Assembly: GCA_945910005.1 (NCBI GenBank)
Contig: OX246737.1
Span: 77,568,054 to 77,632,053, forward strand
Origin: Isoperla grammatica
Taxonomy: Eukaryota; Arthropoda; Insecta; Plecoptera; Perlodidae
Reading direction: 5' to 3'
Length of the DNA: 64,000 nucleotides
The notes under the pieces are model-generated. The model saw only the letters and a list, made by a program, of their open reading frames with translations, had not been told where the DNA came from and did no database searches. A program made the position numbers and the translations under genes. Positions 34,943 to 45,099 of this stretch are shown in pieces; position 1 is the first letter of the stretch, and each line of letters begins with the position of its first letter.

Positions 34943-35881
34943 TCAAACAAGTTGGCCAATATCACGTGAGTTTTTTATCTTTACAACTTCACGAGTATTT
35001 TCGTCCTTACGGACACAAATTAACCCACGATTAAACCACACAAATTTATGACCTGTTAATTTTGCTCTGGCTTTAACAGACCACAAAAGATGTTTGTAGT
35101 GAGGCGACAGATGTTCGTATACAAATATGGGAAGGTTCCCGTTCTCCCGCAGCCCGGGAAACAGGTCCTTGTTGGCCACCGATACACTGCGACGAACAGC
35201 GAGCAATTCTTCTCTTTTCTTCCTTGAGATTAGCTGAACTACTATTTTTTTAGGATAGTTTGTATTAGCAGATCTAACACGATGGACTACGTCAATGTCA
35301 CCAGGCACAATATTAGCACCCAAATGAGTACTAATTTTGACGACAACGTCCTCCAAGTCTTCGCCCTCTTGTTCCAAGACGTTTGAAATTTCAATATTAC
35401 GATTTCTTCCGTACTGATCCAACTCATGAACACGATCACTAAGCTCATCTATAACCTCGTCTTTCTTAACGATTCGCTGCGTGAGATCATGAATAATCTT
35501 CCTACTTTCAGCTAACTCTTCTTTAAGCCCTCTCAGCGACTCAAGCTCCTTTTTCATGAGTTCGTTACGAAGCTCATAAACTACGCTTAGGACCTCACCA
35601 ATTGCCTTTTGATTAGCACTTTCAACACTACCACTAAATAAATTACTCACATCACTGATCCCTGTCGGTGTTCCAGAGCCGCTACCCGTGGGTGCCCCTT
35701 CTGCCTTGCACTTAGGGCAACGCCACTGAAGCTTCGCCACTTGAGATTTACCTCTATGAGTAGACTTTTTAGAACCAGAACATTCAAAGTGAATATTAGT
35801 GTGGCAACCTGCGCAATTTACGAAGTCCCCGTCTAGTGGAAGGTTTTTCGTACAGACACTACACTTCTCTGCGTTAGACAT
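34943..35881 (-). CDS. Element D ORF1: PHD-finger, coiled-coil, RNA-binding protein
   Basis: This intact 312-aa protein is the presumed RNA-packaging factor of element D. A PHD-like zinc finger occupies about residues 8-60 (CSVC, CAGCH, HFEC, CPKC). A Gly/Thr/Ser-rich linker is followed by a Lys/Glu-rich coiled coil at about 95-155 (LRNELMKKELESLRGLKEEL). The C-terminal half has the DQYGRNRNIEISNV start and later IVVQLISRKKREELL seen in ORF1 proteins with an RRM-like fold. The start ATG at 35881 follows a short leader. The minus-strand order ORF1 then ORF2 with 15 bp between suggests a single bicistronic RNA. Confidence 0.85.
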   Translation of the reverse strand: MSNAEKCSVCTKNLPLDGDFVNCAGCHTNIHFECSGSKKSTHRGKSQVAKLQWRCPKCKAEGAPTGSGSGTPTGISDVSNLFSGSVESANQKAIGEVLSVVYELRNELMKKELESLRGLKEELAESRKIIHDLTQRIVKKDEVIDELSDRVHELDQYGRNRNIEISNVLEQEGEDLEDVVVKISTHLGANIVPGDIDVVHRVRSANTNYPKKIVVQLISRKKREELLAVRRSVSVANKDLFPGLRENGNLPIFVYEHLSPHYKHLLWSVKARAKLTGHKFVWFNRGLICVRKDENTREVVKIKNSRDIGQLV

Positions 35882-35957
35882 GACTCAGGTATAGCAATAA
35901 ACAGCATGCGGAGCTCGTTCGCAGCACGTCCACTCTCATCCGCGACTTGCGATCGAA

Positions 35958-35978
35958 TGACAATAATAATAATAAAAA

Positions 35979-36019
<41 letters not shown>

Positions 36020-36118
36020 TAATAATAATAATAATAAAAGTAATAATCATGATGGTGATGACGAAGGCGACGAACACGACGACGACGATGATGATGATGA
36101 TATTTATAATACTTTAAT
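35958..36118. repeat. Simple repeats: (AAT)n and GAY-rich tract
   Basis: (AAT)n with some AAA interruptions at 35958-36036, then a degenerate GATGATGACGA-type tract to about 36100. They mark the 5' edge of element D and the edge of the next element. Confidence 0.85.
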
Positions 36119-36195
36119 TTATGTCCGTACAACATGTATACGCCGGTTTTGACCGAGTTTGTATGTATTGCAACAATAAAATAATAATAATAGTA
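36119..36195 (+). mobile_element. Retroelement 3' end, left copy of an inverted pair
   Basis: TGTCCGTACAACATGT..., then GCCGGTTTTGACCGAGTTTG, TATGTATTGCAACAATAAAA and (TAA)n. The same sequence occurs in reverse orientation at 39225-39290. The AATAAA plus (TAA)n end is typical of a non-LTR or SINE 3' terminus. Confidence 0.65.
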
Positions 36196-36284
36196 ATTCA
36201 CATTTTAAACTTTCGCGGCCCGGTAATAATGAAATGAAATTGTAACTAGAACGGGATGTTTCGCCACGTCGTGGGTGATAAGGT

Positions 36285-36335
36285 GGCATACCTCGACGTT
36301 TCGTCCCTTCTGTGAGGGACATCTTCAGGAGTGCC
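36285..36335 (-). ncRNA. Hammerhead-ribozyme-like motif at the 3' end of the Penelope-like copy (minus)
   Basis: Read on the minus strand: GGCACTC, core CTGAAGA (36328-36322), a 5-bp stem GTCCC/GGGAC with an 8-nt loop, core GAAACGTC, then GAGGTATGCC. CTC pairs with GAG and GGCA with TGCC to form stem I. CTGANGA plus GAAA plus a cleavable GTC is the type I hammerhead pattern, and hammerheads are known in Penelope-like elements. Stem III is only the palindrome ACGT, so activity may need dimers. One extra T between the first core block and stem II departs from the consensus. Confidence 0.45.
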
Positions 36336-37770
36336 TAGCGCGTTCCCTAAGTCGACCACTCCGCCTAGGTTCTCGCCGGACACTGAGGGGGTAACTGTCA
36401 GCTTGGGTACAGGTGGGTGTGGCGCTGGTGGTGGCGCCCCATTCGCTCGTTGTGTGCTGCGCTCGTTGTCGCTGTTGTAGTAGTTCTTGCTGTCGTTGCT
36501 GTTGCTGCTGTTGTTGTTGTTGCTGTTGCTGTTGTAGTTGTTGTTGATGTTGGAGTTGTTGCCAGTGCTGTTTGGTTGCTATGTTAACAGCTGGAGACCA
36601 GGTTGAACTCAGTCTATAGCCGCCCACGTCACCATTCATGTTGTTGCGAAGTTTGGCTATTTCTATGGACTCCCTGATAAGCCTAGGCCACATCGAGGAC
36701 TCATGACAGATTATTTTCGTTTGATCGAAAAGTATCTCATGATCGGGGTTAGCAACGTTGTCAGTTGCATGTTTGGCGACTGCTGACAGGTCGTCCCTTA
36801 ACTTAGCACAGTGGTGTCTGTGTTCTTTAATTCTGGTAGCTACAGTTCTACATGTTTGTCCAATGTAACACTGGCCGCACTTACACGGTATTTTGTATAT
36901 GCCACTCCCCTTCAAAATTCTCTGATCTTTAGGGGACCGCAGCATGTCAGCAATCTTTTTCCGAGGCTTGAAAACGGTTTTAATGTGTAGAGTCTTTAAG
37001 TACCGACTAATGCGATCTGTGGTGTATTTTACGTTGGGTAGTACTGCAAATTTAGTTTTTTCTTCTTGTTCCTGTGAAGTGTTTTCATGGCTTACAGGGT
37101 CTCTGTCAAAAGCTCTACGAATACTTATTTCACTGTAACCATTGTTTTTTAAAATTTCAAGCAACGATTTCTTTTCTATTCATAGGTTGCACGTACGTCA
37201 CATCTTTGCGCGTGGCGGCCACATTTGTGATCAAACTTTGACGTTGCCATGGAGAAACAATTGAAGGCTGTTGTGGCAGAACACAGAAATTCTTAGTTCT
37301 TTAAAATTCAGCGTGTTTTTAAAATAAAATTGGTATGTGTCGTCATTTTTAATTGTTTTATTGCTTATGTTTACTTTTTTTATTCTAAATTAGGCTTATT
37401 TATCGAATTTGAATAGTATTTGCCAATGATCTAGGATTGGTCCTCATCAATTGTGTCGCAATCATGGCCGCTCTGACGTCACGTGGGAACTATGAATACT
37501 GTAACTGTTTTTGTCTGATATTCTTTTGGCACGTGATGCAAGTGAGTTTATGACTGAATGCTTCTGGCTCGGATGATGGTGGGAAGAGGCTTGTAAATAT
37601 AAATCAGTGTGAGTGGGCTTGCGGTACACAGAATGGCCCAATTTTCCGTTTTCCAGCCTTGTAACTAGCACGTCAAGGAAAGGAAGCTGTTTATCGGACT
37701 CTATTTCTTTAGTAAATTGTATGCTCGGATGTATGCTGTTCAAATGAGAGTGGAAGGAAGGTTTTAAAAA
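36325..37770 (-). pseudogene. Penelope-like retroelement copy 1 (RT C-terminus and GIY-YIG endonuclease)
   Basis: On the minus strand the RT C-terminal end comes first (37770-37500): LNSIHPSIQFTKEIE, LPFLDVLVTR, HSVYRKPTHT. It is interrupted by a ~318-bp MITE. The GIY-YIG endonuclease follows (37164 down): GSGIYKI at about residues 86-92, CYIGQT at 99-104, then RIKEH and HEILF. The order RT then GIY-YIG is diagnostic of Penelope-like elements. An unusual C-terminal tail contains about 30 Gln residues and ends RRSGRLRERARHS. The stop TGA lies inside the hammerhead-like core. The RT catalytic region is absent, so the copy is 5'-truncated at about 37770, where it meets copy 2. Confidence 0.85.
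37179..37496. mobile_element. MITE of about 318 bp inside Penelope-like copy 1
   Basis: The ends are inverted repeats TATTCATAGG...CACGTACGTCA and TGACGTCACGTG...CTATGAATA. The inner part also pairs GCGGCCAC with GGCCGC-type sequence. It splits the RT-endonuclease linker of the minus-strand Penelope copy. I could not fix the target duplication. Confidence 0.6.
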
Positions 37771-38588
37771 CCAATGGTAACAGTGAAATAAGTATTCGTA
37801 GAGCTTTTGACAGAGACCCTGTAAGCCATGAATACACTACACAGGAACAAGAAGAAAAAACTAAATTTGCAGTACTACCCTACGTAAAATACACCACAGA
37901 TCGCATTAGTCGGTACTTAAAGACTCTACACATTAAAACCGTTTTCAAGTATCGGAAAAAGATTGCTGACATGCTGCGGTCCCCTAAAGATCAGAGTATT
38001 TTGAGTGGGAGTGGCATATACAAAATATCGTGTAAGTGCGGCCAGTGTTACATTGGACAAACATGTAGAACTGTAGCTACCAGAATTAAAGAACACAGAC
38101 ACCATTGTGCTAAGTTAAGGGACGACCTGTCAGCAGTCGCCAAACATGCAATTGACAACGTTGCTAACCCCGATCATGAGATACTTTTCGATCAAACGAA
38201 AATAATCTGTCATGAGTCCTCCATGTGGCCTAGGCTTATCAGGGAGTCCATAGAAATAGCCAAACATCGCAACAACATGAATGGTGACGTGGGCGGCTAT
38301 AGACTGAGTTCAACCTGGTCTCCAGCTGTTAACATAGCAACCAAACAGCACTGGCAACAACTCCAACATCAACAACAACTACAACAGCAACAGCAACAAC
38401 AACAGCAGCAACAGCAACGACAGCAAGAACTACTACAACAGCGACAACGAGCGCAGCACACAACGAGCGAATGGGGCGCCACCACCAGCGCCACACCCAC
38501 CTGTACCCAAGCTGACACTTACCCCCTCAGTGTCCGGCGAGAACCTAGGCGGAGTGGTCGACTTAGGGAACGCGCTAGGCACTCCTGA
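37762..38588 (+). pseudogene. Penelope-like retroelement copy 2 (GIY-YIG endonuclease end)
   Basis: The plus-strand frame opens at the junction and reads NGNSEISIRRAFDRDP, KYTTDRISRYLKTL and GSGIYKISCKCGQCYIGQT, then the same poly-Gln tail and RRSGRLRERARHS ending as copy 1, with a TGA at 38586-38588. It is nearly identical to copy 1 over this region (differences such as KIP versus KIS, QRIL versus QSIL). All of the RT is missing. The two copies meet head to head at a short palindrome, GGTTTTAAAAACC, at 37761-37773. The GIY-YIG catalytic positions appear intact, but without RT this fragment cannot move by itself. Confidence 0.85.
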
Positions 38589-38628
38589 AGATGTCCCTCA
38601 CAGAAGGGACGAAACGTCGAGGTATGCC
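38578..38628 (+). ncRNA. Hammerhead-ribozyme-like motif at the 3' end of the Penelope-like copy (plus)
   Basis: Same motif as on the minus strand at 36285: stem I GGCACTC/GAG..TGCC, CTGAAGA at 38585-38591, stem II GTCCC/GGGAC, and GAAACGTC at 38611-38618. The ORF stop TGA (38586-38588) forms part of the CTGAAGA core. The motif is conserved in both copies. The same caveat about one extra base before stem II applies. Confidence 0.45.
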
Positions 38629-38684
38629 ACCTTATCACCCACGACGCGGTGAAACATCCCGTTCTAGTAACAATTTTATTTCAA

Positions 38685-38725
38685 TAATAGTAATAATATT
38701 AATAATAATAATAATAATAATAATA

Positions 38726-38760
<35 letters not shown>

Positions 38761-38780
38761 GTTATTATTATTATCATAAC
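38685..38780. repeat. (AAT)n/(ATT)n tract after Penelope copy 2
   Basis: TAA repeats switch to TTA repeats, making a simple palindromic microsatellite that directly follows the 3' end of the Penelope copy. Confidence 0.9.
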
Positions 38781-39190
38781 TGTTCAAAAAACAATAATCA
38801 ACAGCAACCAAGACAAAAATATGCTAAGATTAGAGATTTTATTGTCATAGTTATTATACTTCCTGCTATCATCATTCAATAAAAGATTGATTGTCCACAT
38901 AAAGCTTGGATTTTTCGTTATAGTTTCTTAGCTAACTTACAAATCATCAAAACAAATGTAATTTGTACCTACAATACTTATCGGATCGCGTTGAAAGTAG
39001 TTTTTATCGTGACCGGACGACAATTTACTATAAAGTGGATATCTCACATTTTGTGGCAGTTTGTTTCAGAAAAATATTTTCTAGTAACTGCATTGGGCTA
39101 ATGGAGACGCTCGCTTAAAAAGAGTAATTATAATTAATCGTTATTAGTAGTACTCAATTTTTGTATGGACTATTAATTTAGAATACCCAA
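38781..39190. other. Unassigned AT-rich sequence
   Basis: About 400 bp with no ORF, no clear terminal repeats and no RNA gene that I can recognise. Confidence 0.4.
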
Positions 39191-39191
39191 A

Positions 39192-39300
39192 TAATAATAA
39201 TAATGATTATTATTATTATTATTATTTTATTGTTGCAATACATACAAACTCGGTCAAAACCGGCATAAACATGTTGTACGGACACAAATGTCAAGTATTT
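39192..39300 (-). mobile_element. Retroelement 3' end, right copy of the inverted pair
   Basis: On the minus strand it reads TGTCCGTACAACATG..., GCCGGTTTTGACCGAGTTTG, TATGTATTGCAACAATAAAA and (TAA)n, matching 36119-36195 closely. The two copies bracket the Penelope pair in opposite orientation. Confidence 0.65.
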
Positions 39301-39345
39301 CCATGTGTTTACCTTATTAAAATCTACTTAGAACTACTTAATATA

Positions 39346-39412
39346 TCTTCTTCTTCTTCTTCTTCTTCTTCTTCTTCTTCTTCTTCTTCTTCTTCTTCTT
39401 CTTCTTCTGCTT
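39346..39412 (+). repeat. (TTC)n trinucleotide microsatellite
   Basis: About 22 nearly perfect TTC units. Apparent poly-Arg ORFs on the minus strand are artefacts. Confidence 0.95.
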
Positions 39413-39429
39413 CTCAAATGCCCACATTT

Positions 39430-40195
<766 letters not shown>

Positions 40196-40231
40196 GAGTT
40201 TGATAAGGTAAGTGCATGGATATATCGTGCC

Positions 40232-40960
40232 AGGACAGTTGGTCTACTTTTTTTGGTCTACAGACATTTCAGTCTACTACAGTACTACTTCTATGTCTAC
40301 GGACATAACGTCGACAATTATTTCGTCTAAAGACTTTTCGTCTACTAATTCCTTTCGTCAACCGTCTTTTCGTCTACTGTGATACGTTGTCTACCAGCGC
40401 GTGAACCAGCGTGAAAATGAAGTTATGGTGGTTATCAGCTTGGTGGTGGGCACACAACGGTTAGGGGGCCAGTGAAAAGAAGTTACATAGCATATCAGCA
40501 AAGAATTGGAAATTTGATCGAGAAGTATTAGATTTACAAGACAAGAAATTAAATAAAAAAAATTCTAAAAGCAGTGAGCTTCAAATCTTAAGGCAACGAA
40601 AGTGTTCCACACGCAGAAACAGACGAAGACAGTGATGATGAATAACTAGAGGTGTGGGTAATTGATTTTATTTTTATGAAAATTATGTAAGAAAATGGAA
40701 AATTATGTAAGACCAAATTTATTTGTAAACAGACGTAGACAGTGATGATGAATAAAATGTATTACAAAATACCTTTATCTATTAATTAGACAGACGGAAA
40801 AGTATGTTAGACCAAATCATTTGTAGACTTAATGGTAGTAGACGAACGGTCGGGAGACAAGATTTTACAGTAGACGAAGTTATGCAGTAGACAAAATGTC
40901 TGTGTAGGTAGACCAAACAGCCAAGTAGACGAAATGTCATTAGACCAAATGTCTACGCAC
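40232..40960. mobile_element. MITE-like element with GTCTAC-rich inverted ends
   Basis: The left 150 bp is dense in GTCTAC and TTTCGTCTA motifs. The right 160 bp carries their reverse complements (GTAGAC, TAGACGAAATGTC, TAGACCAAATG). More than 15 copies of the hexamer occur in the two ends. The middle holds two copies of an AGACAGTGATGATGAATAA segment. No ORF of note was found. Confidence 0.6.
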
Positions 40961-41156
40961 CTTTATGCATTCTGCATAAATGATAGGATTGTATGCTACC
41001 TCTCACAGTGTGATAGGTCAACTTGTCTTCTAAATGATGTGTGCCTTGTTTGCCGTTTTTTGACTCTCAGTGATTCGGTACCTATTTCCATTTCTCCATT
41101 GCTTTTTGTAAACTGGATATAAAAGATAAAATTGTTGGACACCTGCTCCAACCTCA

Positions 41157-41480
41157 TCTAGACTAGACCAGTTTTAATAATTTTTCAGCTTTAGGGCCCC
41201 TCGTGTAAAAGGCTGCCAACAAAGTAATCCTAATAGATGTTTAAACGCTGAATCCGAATAACATTGTTGGCAATCGCCATTTTCACTTTTATACCCTTAA
41301 ATCGTATTAAGGGTTGGTTTTTGCCGTCCAGAAGTAAAAAAATTACAGAAACCACTATTGTAACACTCAAAACCAAATAACATTATTCATATACTCAGCG
41401 AAGATTAATTAATTTAATTGATGATTTAAAAAATGGTTAAAGTTAATATAGGGGTGTAAAACGAGGGTGCAACAAGAAAA
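41157..41480 (-). mobile_element. Terminal fragment of the PIN-like/Academ-like transposon family
   Basis: It begins CTAGACTAGACCAGTTTTA and shares GGCTGCCAACAA, ATAGATGTTTAAACGCTGAA and ATTGTTGGCAATCGCCATTT with the right arm of the 30453-34614 element, in the opposite orientation. Sequence just to its left (40971-41150) resembles internal family sequence at 33770-33930, so two rearranged pieces lie together. Confidence 0.7.
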
Positions 41481-41499
41481 AAGTGTATATTATTTACGC

Positions 41500-43010
41500 A
41501 ACTACTAGACTTTGAGCCAGAGGGTAAAAATGGCTCATAAATAACGTGCCATACACGGTTGGATTACCAATACTTGCAAAAATATTGCATAATATGGCAC
41601 GTTTTCAATATCAGAAGGGAAAATGGCGTCGCGACGTCTCAAAGTCAGGTGTCTGAATTTAATGTGTGAACATCTGTCTATATAAGTACCTCTAACTTTG
41701 TATACATTCTAGATAGAGCCATGCAATTAACTAGTAGTATTTATTTATTTATTTATTTATTTTTTTATTTATTTGAAATATATCGTTAACAGGGCAAAGC
41801 CCCACCAGTAACGTATAATAAAAATAAAAATCAAGTACATGTACAACTTGCAATGTTCAGTTTGTTTATGGCAAAAATAAATAAAAATAAAAACACAATA
41901 AGATAATAGTCCGTTACAGGATAAAATAGACCACGGTAGCAAGAATTGTAACAATCGCACTTGTTTGGTTAGCTCCGACCGAGAGCCAAACTTACAAATT
42001 TGGTTATATATCCAATACACCGTTAGATTAGTCATACTTGCAGATAAATTATTAAGTATAGAACATTTCAATATCGGAAGGCAACGTGGCGGTGTGACAC
42101 CTCAAAGTCAGACGATGTCTGAATTTCACTTATGCAGATATTGTGTCAAATCAATAACTCTAGCTTGTGATTGCTTTCAGGTAGATCCATAGAGTTAGCC
42201 ACTATTAACTTTCTAATGTTAAGTTTGTTTATAGAAAAAAGTATAAAAAATTAAAAACATTGATAAGTACTCCGTTTCATAAAAAAATAGACCTCCGTAA
42301 CAAGAATTGTAACAATCTCAAGACTTTGGTTAGCCCTGAGAGCCACATTTATGAAATTGGATTAATCTGTCTTTACCCGTTGAAATCAATACATTCTTTA
42401 GAAAAAAGTTTTTGGTATGGAACATTTCAATATCGGAAGGGTTATTGGCGTTGCGACGCGCCAAGGCCAAACAATGCCTGAATTCAATATTATTAACTCG
42501 TTTGGTTATGATTGTTTACATAAACAAAATTAAAAACAAAAGAAATATTGATAAATACTCCGTTTCGTAAAAAAAAATAGACATCCTCTGCGAGAATTCT
42601 AACAATATGAAGACTTTGGGTTACCGCTGAGAGCTGTATTTATGAAATTGGATCAATGGTTTTTAACTTTTGAGATCGATATATATATATGTTTCATTAT
42701 TTGGTATGGAAAACGTCAATATTGGAAGGGATTGTGGCGTCGCGACGCCCCAAAATGAAATATTGCCTGAAGGTCACGTACGCACTTGTGTCTATTAAAT
42801 AACTGTACCTTGTTATTAATTATAGGTAGAGCCATAAAGTTAACTATTATTAACTTGTAAGGTTAATATTGTTTACGGAAAAAAATCTTAAAACAAAATA
42901 AATATTGATATGTACTCCGTTTCATAAAAGATAGACCATAGTTTCCAACAATTTTTTACAATCTCGGTTATTTGGTTACCCCTGAGAGCCAGATTGTTGA
43001 ATTTGGTTGT
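41500..43010 (+). repeat. Degenerate tandem repeat, ~290-360 bp period, about five units
   Basis: Anchors recur in order: GGTTA(C/G)C(T/C)..GAGAGCC at about 41970, 42330, 42625 and 42975; CAATATCGGAAGG at about 42068 and 42427 with variants at 41608 and 42717; TGGCGTCGCGACG-type blocks; and ACTCCGTTTCATAAAA. Divergence between units is high. The first unit also holds a short (TTTA)n at 41741-41775. Confidence 0.75.
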
Positions 43011-43019
43011 CAATGACTA

Positions 43020-43780
43020 CGCCGTAACAAAGAAGGTTGTGTCGTCACAACTAATTACTCTGGCCGGCGTAGTGATATGTGGACGTTTACGCAGTGCTCA
43101 TCCGCGCACTATACCTGTCAGAGTGAAAATACACTGATTGGCAAGGCGGTGTTAGAAAATACTAGCTTTGGTAGGCCGTGACAGGGAATATTATAATATC
43201 TTTGGCCGTGACTTAGAAATACTACCATCAAGAAAGCTTTGACTTCTGTGTGTTGCTAGGATACTTGATGTATTTCTTTGTCATTTGATGGTCTGTTGTT
43301 TTTATTGCCGTTTCGTGTTTGACAGGAGTTGAGTTCACGTGGGGGAAACCATAAACATGGCGGCGTTTTTTCTAACATGTGACGCCCGTGTTCGGCTGAT
43401 TTACCCTGTAACATAATTTATGAAAATGTATTACCGATATCAAGAAACATTGACAATGTAAACATTACTCGGGATCTTTCAGAGTGGTCATATGCGTTCC
43501 CTGTGCCTTTAGGGTACGATGAGAAGGCGGTGATTTTGTTTACTGAACAATGGTTTCGGTAGCTCCCGTATTTATATAAGTTAAAGTGGATATTTTTGGG
43601 TTTTCAGTGTTGTGAGTTAATGCATTAGCTTAATTGAAAACTGCAGATTCTTTCAAGGTATTGTACAGCATTGTGGGTGAAAAGACACATTGAGGATCTG
43701 AGTTTTGTGCTCGGCCTGGAGCGTGGGCTCAATTCTGAGTTTGCTGTTCTTTTGTTTTTTGGTGTTTCTCTTCCACGGTC
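43020..43780 (+). promoter_or_regulatory. Probable 5'UTR/internal promoter region of element B
   Basis: About 760 bp without a usable ORF lies directly upstream of the ORF1 ATG at 43781. Non-LTR elements of this type carry an internal promoter in the 5'UTR. I cannot place the 5' end exactly, and no core promoter element is convincing. Confidence 0.4.
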
Positions 43781-44890
43781 ATGTTTCGCCCATCACTTTC
43801 GGCATCTAATCGCCGTATTAATACTATAAAATGTGAGTTTTCCCGAGAATCCAGTCGACCAAGTGCCCGTGAAATTCACGATTGGTGCCACAATGTGCTT
43901 CGTCTTGAACGAGAGGATGTCGATACCATTCAACTCGATGGATCGAAACAAACGGTATTTGTAAAATGTAATTCAGGAGATAAATGTTCCGCCATTCTCG
44001 CAGCTACAAATGGTACTGCCAAATTTGTTCATGCTGATTCTTCGATAAGCATTGTCAAGATAGGCCACGCTGATCTAGGTTACCGCAATGTTAGGCTGTT
44101 TAACATTCCACCTGAGATGTCTCAAGAAACTGTTCGAGTTGAGATGGGGAAATTTGGTACTGTTCGTGACATTCAATACGAAACTTGGTCCGCTGATTAC
44201 TTCTTCCGTTCTAGGAATGGTATTAGGGCCCTAAAGATTGACCTGGCGATGCACGTTCCTTCTTTTATCCATATTGGAGGGTATCGAGTTCTGGTTACTT
44301 ACGATGGTCAGCCTAAAACGTGTTCCTTTTGTCACGCCACTGATCACTTTCGAGCGGATTGCCGCGCGAGGAAGCCTGTTCAAACACCTACAACAGACAA
44401 TGCCGATACATTCAGCTATGCCTCTCGTCTGCGCACATCCATGCCTACGACTCTCCCTGTCGATCCGATTCCATTGGCTTCCCCTGAGTCATGCGCCTTT
44501 GAGGCGGATGAGTCGTTGTTAGATGAATATTCTGTATCGATGTCTGTTGATGAACCTATCGCAGACGACCGAGAAATCCATGCGCTCAGTGACAGCGAAT
44601 CCAGCCTTCAGGACGGTTCAGATGACACTAGTACGACGACGATCAAAAACACGCGCAAACGTGGTAAGAAACCATCTACTAGCGGTAACACTCCAAAACT
44701 GTTGAAGGGTGCAGTGTCCGGTGCTCCTCAAATTCTTGTTGCTCAAGATGAAATCATCGATGTTGATGTTATAAAAACCAAACCGCGAACCAAACTCAAT
44801 TCAAAAGTTTCCTCTCTGATTAATTCCAACGTTGTTAATGCCGGTGTAGTTCGTGCTAGAGCTGCTAAGAACAATCGCAATATTTCGTCG
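43781..44890 (+). pseudogene. Element B ORF1, 5' piece (RRM-like, CCHC Gag-like protein)
   Basis: ORF1 starts at ATG 43781 and is open to the insertion at 44890 (370 codons). It has a region at about residues 100-170 (GYRNVRLFNIPPEMS...VRDIQYETW) resembling the nucleic-acid-binding fold of I/Jockey-group ORF1 proteins. A single knuckle, CX2CX4HX4C (CSFCHATDHFRADC), lies at about 184-197. A Ser/Asp-rich C-terminal third with a Lys-rich patch follows. The role is binding of element RNA. The frame is cut by a TIR element and resumes at 53898; the reading phase is kept when one CGTCG copy is counted. Confidence 0.8.
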
Positions 44891-45099
44891 TGTGAGTACT
44901 TATTTCGTCCATATCCACTTTTCACTTTTTTTGAGTTGTTATGGTATTGCATATTGTCAATGCGTATTTAATCCATTTCCGCAATCTCTGGATGAAATTT
45001 TCTATTACTGTCGATTATCTCGGTACTTGTTTGATCCATATCCACGAGGTTGGTATAAATGTCAGTACTTATTTGAGCCATATCCACAAGCCGCGAAAG

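Larger units (their letters stand above)
27476..35958 (-). mobile_element. CR1/Jockey-like non-LTR element D, near complete, split by a DNA transposon
   Basis: On the minus strand the order is a short 5'UTR (about 35958-35882), ORF1 (35881-34943), ORF2 (34927-34607, then 30453-27784), a ~300-bp 3'UTR, A12 and an (ATT)n tail. The only interruption is the 4,162-bp transposon at 30453-34614, flanked by ACA. Removing it with one ACA joins the two ORF2 pieces in frame without a stop, so D was open-framed when it was hit. Clade placement (CR1 versus other Jockey-superfamily lineages) is inferred from the PHD-type ORF1 and the absence of RNase H. Confidence 0.8.
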
